From NCBI RefSeq assembly GCF_002994745.2, contig NC_037093.1, forward strand, positions 46,294,384-46,358,383: a stretch of 64,000 bases of DNA, written 5' to 3'. Source of the stretch: Rosa chinensis. Lineage: Eukaryota > Streptophyta > Magnoliopsida > Rosales > Rosaceae. Of this stretch, positions 49,560 through 60,417 are shown one piece after another (positions within the stretch are counted from its first letter, which is position 1; each line of letters starts with the position of its first letter). The notes below the pieces were generated by a model, which did no database searches, had not been told where the DNA came from, and saw only the letters and a program-made list of their open reading frames with translations. A program made the position numbers and the translations under genes.

Positions 49560-50640
49560 GAGAGCAAGCTACTCCAATGGAGGATACCGTGTTTCTGCTC
49601 CGTTCATGCCCCTGCCAGCATAGAAAACTGGGAGCTCGTCCTGGCCTTCCCGCTGGACGATGGCGTAGCTCACCGCTGATTGAGACACCGCCAGGTAAAT
49701 GTATAATATTTCTCCTTGCACAGGAATGGAGAGGAGTGGAACTGCCGCCAGGTATTCCTTCAGGCCTTGGAACACCGCCTGGCACTCTGGGTTCCAATCG
49801 ATGACCTTCTTGTGGGTTGTTTTAAGGACTTTGAAAAATGGGGCGCACCTGTCGGTCAGTCTGGAGATGAATCGAGACAGGGCGGTTAGCTTGGCCTGGA
49901 GGCATTGGACGTGCACCTTCTATTCCGGGTCCTTCAAGTTGAGGATGGCTTGCACCTTATCAGGGTTGGCCTCGATGCCTCGCTCACTGACAATATACCC
50001 CAGAAACTTGCTTGCGGTGACGCCAAAGAAACATTTTTCTGGGTTGAGGCGCATACCATAGGTAAGGAGGATGGATACTATGATTTTTAGGTTTGCCACA
50101 TGTCCGCTGGCTTTTATACTCTTGACCAACATGTCGTCTACGTAGACCTCGATTATCTTGCCCAGATGTTCCGCGAACATGGCGTTCATCAATCGCTGAT
50201 AAGTTGCACCTACGTTCTTCAAACCGAAAGGCATCACATTGTAACAGTATAGGCCTTTGTCGGTAGTGAAGGTGGTGCACTCCTGGTCGTCGGGATGCAT
50301 CCTGATCTGGTTATAGCCGGAGAACGCATCCATCATGCTGAGGAGTTCGTGTCCAGCGGTTGCATCGACGAGTTGATCGATGCGGGGTAGGGGAAGCTGT
50401 CTTTCGAGCATGCTTTGTTAAGGTTTTTGAAGTCGACGCACATCCTCCACCTGCCGCTAGCCTTTTTGACCATAACCAGGTTGGAAATCCATTGCGGATA
50501 GATGACCTGGCAGATGAACCCAATCCCCTGGAGCTTGGCAACCTCTTCTCTTATAGGACGGTACTTCTCTTCGTCGAAGGCTCTGCGAGTAGAAGGATGG
50601 TTTGATGCTCAACTTGTGTGAGATGATTTCAGGGGAGATA
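49560..50640 (-). pseudogene. Gypsy reverse transcriptase and RNase H
   Basis: The frame 49920-50411 contains LPRIDQLVDATAGHELLSMM, DAFSGYNQI, MPFGLKNVGATYQRLMN and the catalytic VYVDDM, followed by LNPEKCFFGV. The frame 49569-49916 continues with LSRFISRLTDRCAPFFKVLK and the RNase H connection. Stops and frameshifts, including a break just after LERQ in the upstream frame, make it non-functional. Confidence 0.9.
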
Positions 50641-50992
50641 CCTGGCATGTCTGCATATGACCAGGCAAAGACCGTAGCGTTGTCAAGTAGGAACTGAGTG
50701 GGCTCCGCCGCCAGCTCTGGGTCTAATTAAGCGCCTATGCGGACTGTCCGCTCAGGATGCTCGTCCGAGATGCTGACAACCCTCAGTGATGTTTCTGGGT
50801 TGACCGGCTCCTTCCTTACGTACTTCTTTTCGTCTTCCCTGGGGTCCTCAAAAATGTTTGGTGGCGGTGCCTGACTGCCTACCGCTAGGATCTCATGGCG
50901 GTGGGTTGATTGTGCTATAGTAGTAGAATAACACTCGCGTGCCAACTGTTGACTTCCCTTGACACAGCCTGTGCCGTTGGGTGTGGGGAATT

Positions 50993-51556
50993 TCATGAGC
51001 AGCATGTACCCGACATGATGCACTTGAGTTTGTTGAGCGCTGGCCGACTAATGATGGCGTTATATGAGCTGAAACAATCGACAATTATGAACTCCGTATG
51101 TATTTCAGCCATACATGGACTAGTACCGATAACTAGTTGCATATAGTCAGAACCCAGAGGTTGCGTGACGTCATCGAAGAAGCTGAGCAGAGGTTCATGA
51201 TCTTGGAGTAATTTTCTGTTCCGCTTCAGGTCGTTGTAACAACCACTGAATATAACGTTGACAGCGGACCCGCTATCAACCAGGATTCTTCCCACTGACA
51301 TTTTGCCGAGAATGGCGTCGATCAAGAAAGGATCGTCATGGGGCACATGTACTCCGCGTTCCTCCTCATCTGAGAAGGTAATGGGCTCCCAACCAGCCCT
51401 TGGGAGTTTGGCGGATCTTTCATAGCGGATGTTGCAGACTTCCTTTGGGTGATTAGCTCGCGCATAACGCTTTCTAGCTCTGTGAGACATGTTGGTGATT
51501 GGAGCACCTCCATTGATGGTGTTGATGCGGCCCATGGGCTCAATGTCGGCGATCAC
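50993..51556 (-). pseudogene. Gypsy aspartic protease region
   Basis: This 187-codon frame holds ILVDSGSAVNVIF, the DSG catalytic motif, preceded by PHDDPFLIDAILGK and followed by YNAIISRPALNKLK. It directly follows gag, as in a Tat gag-pol. A frame break separates it from the reverse transcriptase. Confidence 0.85.
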
Positions 51557-51565
51557 AGGTGGCGG

Positions 51566-53245
51566 TTAGCGCACCTTGAACTGCTCAAGCTTGCCGTCAC
51601 GGTACAAGGTCTCAATGGCCATTTTGAGGGCGTTGCAGCTGTTGGTATTGTGACCGCTGTCTTCGTGGTATTTGCACCACCTGCCGGTGTTTCTTGGCTT
51701 TCCTGTTTTTGGGTACTTTCCCGGGGGCGGCGGTGGGATCTGATCCTTGCACTGATTGTATATTTCTTCATACGAGGCCGTGAGGACTGTAAACACTGCG
51801 TACCGCTGAGAAGACTCTGTATGTTTGTTGCGGTTGTCCCCATGGGATGGGCGGTTCCCCTTGTAGTGTTGGTCATTCTGTCGCTTGTTTTGGTACTGGC
51901 CCTGCTGCCACTCCCTCTTTTTGTCAGTTGGTGGTGTGTTGGAGGTTTTGTTAGCGGTCCCCTGCTGACTAGAGGAGGGATGTACCGACTTTGCTAATGC
52001 TGCTGGTGGCGGTGGGGTCTCTCCATATGTGATGAATTTTGCTTGGGCATGAATGATCGCCTCACTCATGAGGTGGTCATATACCGCATTTGGATGATTG
52101 TAGTTGAGGTGATAGAGAAATGGCCCTTTGAGGAGTCCCTGCTTAAAAGCCGCCGAAGCCATTGTTTTATCAAGATCACGGCATTGAGATGCCGCCGCTT
52201 GCCACCTTGTGACGAACGCCTTCAGTGTTTCCTCCGTGCCCTGCTTGACGTTGAACAATTGGCTTGTGTTGTGGTGCCCGGCGGACAGTAGGATGAACTG
52301 GGAAAGGAAAGCGTGTGAGAATGCTTGGAATGAGTCGATGGATCCCGGCGGGCATTCGAAGAACCAATTCATTGCCTCATTGTCCAGCGTTTTGCTGAAC
52401 AAGTGGCACAGGGTGGCATCATCGAATCCCTTGTTGTTGGTGACTTTCTTGAAGGTGTCCATATGGACGAAGGGATCAGTCTTACCGCTGTAATGTGACA
52501 TTTTAGGAGTCTTTGCATACGCCGGTCTGACGGCTAGCAAAATTGCAAAGGTAAATGGTCCTGGCCTGGACGCGAAAAGTGGATTTGAAGTTGGTGCTAG
52601 GGTGCCTGATTCCGCCTGGATTAACCTTTGCTCCAACTGCTGCATCCTTTCCAATATTTGAGCTGTTGCATCGCCGGCGGGGTCTAATCTGGTACTCCGC
52701 TGAACTGATCCTCGCCTGGGAGCGGGTGGGTTTCCCTCTGTTCTTGCCCGAGGTCTCGAGCGGTGAGTGTGCAGTGATGACTCTGCCTCCTGTTCCAACA
52801 TTAGCTGGGGTACAGGGGGTGGTCCCATTCCCGCTAGCTTTGGTGGGTGCAGCGGGACCTGCATATGCACGACTGGTGCTGGTATCAATGCTCCTGTACC
52901 GGGTTGGCATCGCCTGGTGCTTCGTGACTGCTCACTTCGTGCCGGGTTGGCGATTGCCTCCAGCGTTTTCTTTAGCTCATCGAAGCGGGACACAAGCGTG
53001 GCCACTTGCTTTTGGGCCTCGGCCTTTTCCTTGCGTTCTTGTTCACGCTCTCTGTTCGCTTTGTGAAGGTCCGCCAGTGCCAGCTCATATAAAGAGGCGA
53101 GGTCTTGGCCTGGCGGGCGACTGCTACTTGGGTTTGTCTCACCGCCGGGGTTGACCGGGGTGGTGAATAACGCGCGGTTGAAGCCTACCGCTGGGTTGGG
53201 GAACGGCGGATTGATCTGCCTGCTCTTCAGCGTTCCCCCCGTTAT
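51566..53245 (-). pseudogene. Gypsy gag polyprotein
   Basis: The main frame, 51566-53005 (479 codons), carries a retrotransposon gag core: MSHYSGKTDPFVHMDTFKKV, AMNWFFECPPGSIDSFQAF, FNVKQGTEETLKAFVTRWQA. A zinc-finger-like WCKYHEDSGHNTNSC follows near the end. The likely original start, MTNDNGGNAEEQADQ near 53245, lies in another frame that ends in a stop, so there is a frameshift near the N-terminus. It forms the particle core in intact relatives. Confidence 0.88.
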
Positions 53246-53308
53246 CGTTAGTCATGGTGATTGTGGCGGGATGACCTTTTGTTCAAGGATTCCCACAGAC
53301 GGCGCTAA

Positions 53309-53772
53309 TGTCAATGCTCAAGTCCGGCGGTAGCCGGCTCCTTGTTTAATGCGGGTCCGGTGGGCGGACCACTACTCGGAGGATTAGATGACTTCCGTTT
53401 ACTGCAACACGAGAGACAGGGCGTCAGAGGGAGACCACGTTGGGCGGTCTTCACTTCTCCGATGCCTAAGTCAGTCACTGTATATGGGCAGCATGACAAT
53501 AAACGAGTAGTAATTGCGTAATTAATGAGGAGAGAGGAGAGAACCTTTTATAGGTGAGGAAGAGGTTGATCTTCTTCTTGTTTCCTATGTGGGACTGATG
53601 TGCTTCGATTCCCAGCGTCAGCGGTGATCTGGGGGTGATCCAGGGCTCGAGCGGTAGCCCGCCTGGCTGTGCCTTCGCAGGTTACCCCCTTGGTGGGAGT
53701 CGGTACCTCTGGCAGTACCATGAGCGTGGCTCTTTATAGCTAATTATGCTCGTTCTGGCACATGTAGGTACA
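53309..53772 (-). repeat. Gypsy 5' LTR (element orientation)
   Basis: TGTCAATGCTC to GTAGGTACA. It lacks a 44-bp segment present in the other LTR, lost between two GCGTC repeats. Confidence 0.93.
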
Positions 53773-53918
53773 TTTTTTGTTTCAACAGCAACCATATATG
53801 TTTATGTTGATCATTGTCTCAGACTTAGGGTTACTGCTGCTGCTAGAATAACGTCATAAAATGCACTATGTGTCTGCTTCAAATCATTTTGCTTGATATT
53901 CTTTCCTCGTGATTTCAG

Positions 53919-54210
53919 GTTCATGCCGTAGTGAAGGAGCTGGCTTAGAAGTCTTTCGATGCGACCTTGGTATGTTCTTGAATATACTGAATTTACCTAA
54001 GAGGATAGCTATTAGTTATTCATTATATCCTAAATTTGTTTAATCTATTATTTTTAATGGGATGTTTTCCTTGAGGTGTGTAGGAATTAAAGCAGTATCC
54101 CACTTTAAGAGTGGAAGTTGGGAATGCAAGATTTGAATCACTGGATAGGATGAAAGAAGAGAGCAAGGGAGCAACTATGTAGCTAGTTGATATGGAATCT
54201 CTCCCCCAGT
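53919..54210 (+). pseudogene. Captured dynamin-related protein (DRP1-type) exons
   Basis: Exon 53919-53969 reads VHAVVKELA-stop-KSFDATL. Exon 54084 onward reads [20 protein letters not shown] then [21 protein letters not shown], and diverges after that. Both match the stalk region of plant DRP1 dynamins, where the intron falls at the same kind of site. Dynamin-related GTPases drive membrane fission. Both stops stand where the family has Gln, so CAG probably became TAG. The GTPase domain is absent. Confidence 0.83.
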
Positions 54211-55457
54211 GTTTGGTAAATGTCTTACATGTGTTACCCATGCATTATCTAATTATCTTGGTACCCCATTTGTTGAAATCAGATGTCCATGGAAAACAAG
54301 GAGCCATAAAGGATAATTATTCTTTTTGGAATAATTTTCTGAGTTTCTGCTATGTACTAGTCTTGCAATATATTTTGAATTTTTAATCAATAGTGTAGTA
54401 ACTTTGGTTGATTACTATACAGGAGGAAGCATTAATTTACAATCTGCTATTGTTTTAAGCTAGTTATTTTCACATTAATTTTTTTATACGGTTATTTTCA
54501 CCTTAATTATACTTCTAAAATAATGACGGTAAAAAGTCACAGTTAATACTTGGTAGTTGTTGAACTTCTAGGAATTTTACCTTTAAATGGTGATCTGGGT
54601 ATGCTTATTTCTCTGATTTTGGATGTCAATGATTGGTTTTTTTATGTTTTTGTCTTTAATGTACCTTGCTTAGTGTGGAGAGTTGTCTAGTTTTTCCTGT
54701 ATTATCCATTATACATCATAGATTTAGTTCTTTTTTACACTTTGGTCGGTGGATTAGCGAAATGTGTGAAGGAAAGAGTGACTATTGAATGTGGGTTTTG
54801 GGTGTCCTAGAAAAAAGGACAAACGGAGACCTGTTGGGATTTTTGAGAGTTTTTATTTTTTCTGCCTGTGAATTTTTCTGAGATCCATGAGGAGACACAT
54901 ATCCTAGAATCACTTCTTCTTGCTTCAGATCTTCCTCTGATGAAAATTCAGTCTTGGGTGATAGATTTCTGATTGAATCTTAGGAACTAATGGAGTTGGT
55001 ATTATTTTCCTAGGTAGTCTTTTGTTCATTTAGGTAATTTTGTCAAGTTTCATAGGTTTCTACCATTGCAATATTGGAATTTAAATTACATTTTAGTAGA
55101 TACATTTGTGCCTCCTAAAAAGAAAAGTTCTTTTGAAGTGATCTCTGAGTCCATGCCTAATATCCAGTATATGTTCACAAACTGCTAATACTTTGGTTAA
55201 GTTTGAAATCTGAGATAGTATAAAGAGTTCGGTATTTGATCTTTGCTATATGCTGGTGTGGCTGATTTGGTTGTTTCTCAAAATTTATCATTTCACAATT
55301 GATAGTTAGCTCAATTGTTCATGCTAGTTTATGAATTATAATTAAGAACAGTACTTGACTATCCCTCTGTTTCTCTCTCTCAGTAGGACTTTGAATATCT
55401 CATCTCTTAGATATCCGTCATCTCGTATATCTATTCTACGGCCGCTAGAGAAGCTTG

Positions 55458-55571
55458 ATGACTTCCAGATTCCCATCTCATCAGCTTAGCAATGGTCTTT
55501 ACGTGTCAGGCAGGCTTGAGCAGCCAAAAGAAAGAGCACCTACAATGGGGTCAACTGCCATGCCCTCTACT
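55458..55571 (+). pseudogene. Captured exon of an unrecognised gene
   Basis: ATG at 55458 opens MTSRFPSHQLSNGLYVSGRL, then EQPKERAPTMGSTAMPST, and ends at a GTAAGT donor at 55572. It reads like a conserved plant N-terminal exon. I cannot name the family with confidence. Confidence 0.5.
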
Positions 55572-56639
55572 GTAAGTTTAGGGTTCTAAATCACTTGGAT
55601 GAATTCAAATTTGTGGAAGAATTCATGGCCGCCTCAGGAGTATATCCCCAGGAACACTTTAGAATTGGTAGGCTTCTCTTCTCTCTCTTCTTCGCCTCTC
55701 TTTACTTCCTCACACAATCCAAAGATCGAAACTTTTAAATGAAATCTACAATTTACTTCAAGGCACACTAGTATTGAATTTACCATGTTTGCATGGGAAT
55801 TTCTCTTGGTGACTGGTATTGAATTACTATGTAGATTAAATCATTCTTATTGGTCAATGTAGTTAATAGCCCATCTTGGTGGTATAGGTTAGAGTTGTAT
55901 AGGCCAACTCAATCAAATCTTACTTTGCCCAATTTCATCTTTTATAGTGCTTTGAAAAAGAAATTAAAGGAGAAGATGGCTGAATTTTAGGCAGTTCAAA
56001 CTTACATATACTTTTAGCCTTGTTTTGTTTCTTTCAGGCGAATTTTTACAGGTTTGAGCATTTAATTGCCCCTTATCTGTGGCTATGTAACTTCCTTTGA
56101 CCTGAATATTGGTACCATTTCTCCTTTTTTGTGATTTTCAGTGACGGGCACAAGAGCTGATGAAGAGGTGAAACTTGATGCATTGTTCAATTTTTTTTTT
56201 CCCTCCCTGCCCCCTTGAGACCACTTTTTACTGTCAATACTGGGATACTTTGAATGAATTTTTGACGTGTTGAACAATTTGTTCCAACTTCCTATCACCC
56301 CTACAATTGTTTGAGTTTGAGCTGTTAGATTTACTAAATTAGAAATTAAGTTTCTTTTTAAAGAAAAATTTTTAGTTTCCAGAGATGTCCTGTCACAGTA
56401 TCTTTCTTTCATGCTTAGTTTGATATTGTCAATCTGATTAATGTTATCTTTTGCTACTGTAGGAGAATCATTGGTTCTAAATAAGCAAAGACTCTGAACA
56501 GAGGTCAGTACTCAATATCTTAGTTTGAATGTTTCATGTGTTAGTAACTAGGTTCTAAAAGCAACTTGTCATGCTCAACTTGTCCTGCCTTAGATATATA
56601 TTGCTTCCTATATATGGACAGATGCTGCTGATTTTGAGT

Positions 56640-56960
56640 TGAAAGATTAGAGGAAAGCTCAATGTTATCAGTTGGGTGACAAGAACAAAAATTTAGTAGA
56701 GATTAGAGAACAGCAAAGGAAATCAGAAGAAAGAAAAGCAAAGGAAGTTATGTTTGAAGAACAAAAAACTCAGTACTAGCACTTTGTTATTATGTCCATG
56801 CCTCATTCACCAAAATGATTAACTAATCCTTTTGATATAATAAACTGATTTCAGTGGGAGAGGAGAGGCAGCAGCCAATACACCCAAGCGGATATTGATC
56901 AAGTGCGAAATGAGTGGGGGAAGTTTGTTGTCAACACATATGTGCACGAGTCATGAAGTA
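56640..56960 (+). pseudogene. Further exon-like fragments, unrecognised
   Basis: Near 56655-56780 a frame reads QCYQLGDKNKNLVEIREQQR then KSEERKAKEVMFEEQKTQ. Near 56855-56950 another reads WERRGSSQYTQADIDQVRNE then WGKFVVNTYVHES. Both are charged, helix-like segments inside the CACTA element, perhaps from one captured gene. Confidence 0.35.
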
Positions 56961-57294
56961 GCGCACTTGTTGTTGGTACATTTTAGATAAGGAAAGCATC
57001 TTTTTTATGCTTCTCTGCTGGTACATTGTCATGCACCATGTGTGGCATGTTTTGGAACAATATATATGTGTATCAGCCTTTTGATGTCCCAAGTAGATGG
57101 GCATGCACTAGAATGCTTTTCTTGTGTAAAATGTTGGTTTCAATGATTGAGAAATGCACCCCTTTTGCTTTTGAAGTTTAAAGTATTGGTTATATGAATC
57201 ATTTGATGGTTTGCAATGTTTGTATTTGATAGAGTACAATTCATTTGGTAAATGGACCAAATGAATGCACAATCTAATTTAGGAATGGGATGTT

Positions 57295-57840
57295 CAAATG
57301 ATCACACAACAGATTAGATATAATGATCACTGCCTGTTGTCTGAATGGCTAAAAATGGGACAAAAACACATTGTAATCAATCATATCACACATCGGTTTT
57401 TAACGAATCAATGTCTTCTGATTTATACTCAGACAACAGAATTAATTGAACTCTGTTGTCCTAAAAGTTAATCACACAACAGAACCAATTGAACTCTGTT
57501 GTCCTAAAGTTAATCACACAACAGATATAGTCCAACAACTGAAGTGTGAAGATCAATCAGACAACAGACAAAATAAAAAAATGTTGTCTGATGCGCTTAA
57601 CATAAACAACTTAAAATTGGCACTGTTGTCTGAAGACAGCGCCTCAACTGCTGCGCAGCTGCTCTTGGCATCTGCTGAGCTATCACACAACAGTTATAAC
57701 ACATACCTGTTGTCTGTGTGTTTATCACACAACTGTGTTCCACTGTTGTCAGATTTTTCATCAGACAACGGCTCACTCTACAACGGTGGGACTCCAAATC
57801 CCACATCGGTTTTCTGCCGTTGTCTGATAAGATTTTTGGT
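57295..57840. repeat. Right subterminal repeats of the CACTA element
   Basis: CACACAACAG, CAGACAACAG and CTGTTGTC motifs recur roughly every 20-40 bases in both directions up to the right inverted repeat. Frames across this region (57446-57844) are by-products. Confidence 0.82.
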
Positions 57841-57846
57841 GTAGTG

Positions 57847-60417
57847 GTTGTTTTACTTAAGTCAAAAGATGCAGTTTTCTCTACCTTTACAGCCTTCCAT
57901 AATCTTGTTCGTACCCAATATGATGCTTGTATTAAGGTCTTTCGGTCTGATAATGGGGGGGAGTTTCTTAATCATTCATTTCGTGATTACTTCCAATCTC
58001 ATGGAATTGTTCACCAAACCACTTGCCCAAAAACACCAGAACAGAATGGGGTCTCTGAGCGGAAGAATCGTCATTTGTTAGACATGGGTCGCGCCCTTCT
58101 CCTTAGTGCCAATATGCCTAAATACCTTTGGGGAGAGGTAGTGTTGTGTGCCTCCCATCTTATTAATCGTCTCCCATCTTCCTCTCTTCAAGTTCGTATT
58201 CCATTCGAGGTATTGTCTAGTTATGTCTCTATCCCATCTCTTAATACCCTTCCTGCTCGTGTCTTTGGTTGTGTAGCCTATGTCCATCTCTATAAGAACC
58301 AACGTTCTAAGTTAGATGCAAGGGCTCTCAAGTGTGTCTTTGTCGGGTATGGGACTCAGCAGAAAGGATACAAGTGTTATCATCCTCCATCTCAATGATT
58401 TAATGTCACCATAGATGTGACATTCAATGAGGATACATGTTATTTTCCACCTTCTAAGACTCATAGTCAGGGGGAGCAGGGTGTTTTTTATGAAGGACAG
58501 TGCCAAACAGGGCTAACGATCAATCGCTTTATCTCAAATGATCGATCGGTTAGTGAAGAGGAAGTGTCCAATGCCCCAGAAACCAACGACACACCTGTAA
58601 TGCTCTGCCGAACAGAGCATTACAAGTTCCGAAACAGAAAAGGCAATTACTGAATCGTCTACTCTTCGCCATGCAACTGCCGAACAGAGCATTGTGAATT
58701 CTGAAACAGAAAAGACAATTGCTGAATCGTCTACCCTTCAAGAAGAAGCTCCTAATCAGTCAGTCTCTCCCTCTCCATCAGTGGTCTCCCCTGTTCAATC
58801 TTCATTTGAGGTACGTAGTAGTTTGCCTTTGTCCTATAACCCACGTTTGTCTGATAGTGTTACTCCTTTAACTGATTATACACATGTTCCAACACAAGTC
58901 TTACCAGAACTGTCTAACCGTGGCTAGCCTACCAAGAAATATGAACCAAGTTTGTGTGCTAAGACCCAATATCCTGTAGCTAATTATGTGTCTACTCATA
59001 AGTTGTCTAAACCGTATATAGCCTTTGTGAATCAATTATCTTCTGTGTCACTTCCTAGTAAAGTGCAGGATGCAATGAAGGATGAGAAGTAGGCAAAAGC
59101 AATGGCTGTGGAGATGGATGCACTTGAAAAAAATCAAATGTGGGAGTTAGTATCACTACCTCCTGGAAAGAAAACAGTTGGGTGTCGATGGGTGTATACA
59201 GTGAAGCATAATTCAGATGGTTCGGTGGATAGGTATAAGGCAAGGCTAGTAGCGAAGGGTTATACCCAAAAGTATGGTGTGGACTATGATGAGACTTTTG
59301 CACCAGTAGCAAAGATCAATACAATCCGAGTACTTCTGTCTCTAGCTGCTAATCTTGATTGGCCTCTGCAACAATTTGATGTTAAAAATGCCTTCTTGCA
59401 TGGTGATTTGAATGAAGAAGTATACATGGACTTGCCTCCGGGATATGGCACTTCCACTGGAGTCAAGGTGGTGTGTCGTTTAAGGAAGTCCCTATATGGC
59501 CTCAAACAATCTCCAAGAGCTTGGTTTGGTCGATTCACAACATTCATGAGGAGGATTGGGTACAGGCAGAGTAATTCAGATCATGCCCTATTCCTTAAGC
59601 ATCAGAAGGGTAAAGTTACAGCTTTAATTATTTATGTAGATGACATGGTGGTGACAGGTAATGATCTTGAGGAGATTAAGAAGTTGCAGAGTGCATTGTC
59701 AACAGAATTTGAAATGAAAGACTTGGGGAGTTTGAAATATTTCTTGGGAATTGAAGTTGCTAGAGGAAAAGATTGTATTATGTTGAGCCAGAGAAAGTAT
59801 GTCCTTGACTTATTAGCAGAGACGGGTATGCTCGATTGCCAACCAGCTGACACACCCATTGAGCAAAACCATCGGTTAGCTGAGTATCCAGATCAAGTAC
59901 CCACGAATAAGGCAAGATATTAGAGGTTAATTGGAAGATTAATTTATTTGTCACACACTAAACTAGACTTAGCTTATGCAGTTAGTGTTGTGAGTCAATT
60001 CATGCATAATCCTAGTAAGGCTCATATGGAAGCTGTAGTTCGGATCTTGAGGTACTTGAAGTATGCTCCTAGAAGGGGGTTGGTGTTTTCTAAGCATAGA
60101 CATTTGGATGTTTTGGGATATACAGATGCAGACTGGGCAGGTTGTAAAACTGATCGACGGTCCACTTCCGGATACTTTACATTTTTAGGTGGGAATTTAG
60201 TTACTTGGAAGAGTAAGAAACAGAAGGTGGTGGCTCGTTCTAGTGCTGAAGCAGAATATAGAGGAATGGCTCGTGGAGTTTGTGAGATGTTGTGGTTAAA
60301 GCACTTGTTGAGGGATTTGGGGTTCAAGCAGAAGAAAGCCATGCCTTTATTCTGTGATAATAAAGCTGCAGTTGAAATTGCTCATAATCCTGTCTAACAT
60401 GATCGCACAAAACATGT
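57847..60417 (+). pseudogene. Copia pol, 3' part (integrase, reverse transcriptase, RNase H)
   Basis: The integrase resumes with VFRSDNGGEF and TTCPKTPEQNGVSERKNRHL (57847-58398). A stop sits where an Arg codon is expected (CGA to TGA). The reverse transcriptase frame 59102-59923 holds NQMWELVSLPPGKKTVGCRW and the catalytic IYVDDM. A TAG at 59921-59923 splits it from the RNase H part (59948-60397), which has YTDADWAGCKTDRRSTSGY and CDNKAAVEIAHNPV. A stop replaces Gln before HDRTKHV, and the Copia sequence is then lost. All stops fit C-to-T or G-to-A change. Confidence 0.9.

Larger units (their letters stand above)
42263..53772 (-). mobile_element. Tat-lineage Gypsy LTR retrotransposon
   Basis: LTRs lie at 42263-42770 and 53309-53772, with a TTTTT duplication on both sides (42258-42262, 53773-53777). 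On the minus strand the order is gag, protease, reverse transcriptase, RNase H, a second RNase H, integrase, then a long 3' region with a tandem repeat and an antisense ORF. The primer site TTAGCGCCGTCTGTGGGAAT follows the 5' LTR. The polypurine tract GGGGACTTGGGGGA precedes the 3' LTR. The LTRs differ by about a dozen substitutions by eye plus one 44-bp indel, so insertion was fairly recent. Several frame breaks disable it. Confidence 0.93.
38901..57846. mobile_element. CACTA (En/Spm) element carrying captured gene fragments
   Basis: The terminal inverted repeat CACTACACCAAAAA starts at 38901 and its inverse TTTTTGGTGTAGTG ends at 57846. The 3-bp duplication GTT flanks it (38898-38900, 57847-57849). 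Removing the element and one GTT restores the Copia integrase reading across the site. Both ends carry dense subterminal CACAACAG-type motifs, as expected for transposase binding. Length is 18,946 bp, or about 7.4 kb without the nested Gypsy element. I recognised no transposase, but found NOC4 and dynamin exons, so it behaves like a Pack-CACTA element. Confidence 0.92.
37509..60417 (+). mobile_element. Copia retrotransposon, interrupted and 3'-truncated
   Basis: The 5' LTR (about 37509-37694, starting TGTAGGAATTG) is followed by a tRNA-Met primer site. The internal order is zinc knuckle, protease, GAG-pre-integrase, integrase, reverse transcriptase and RNase H, the Copia order. The integrase is split by the CACTA insertion 38901-57846. 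Most of gag is missing, since the knuckle follows the leader almost directly. RNase H stops near 60417 at a junction with Mutator-like sequence, and no 3' LTR is present. It is a dead copy. Confidence 0.92.

Noticed and set aside
57446..57844. 132-codon frame near the CACTA right end
   Set aside because: It is made from subterminal transposase-binding repeats.
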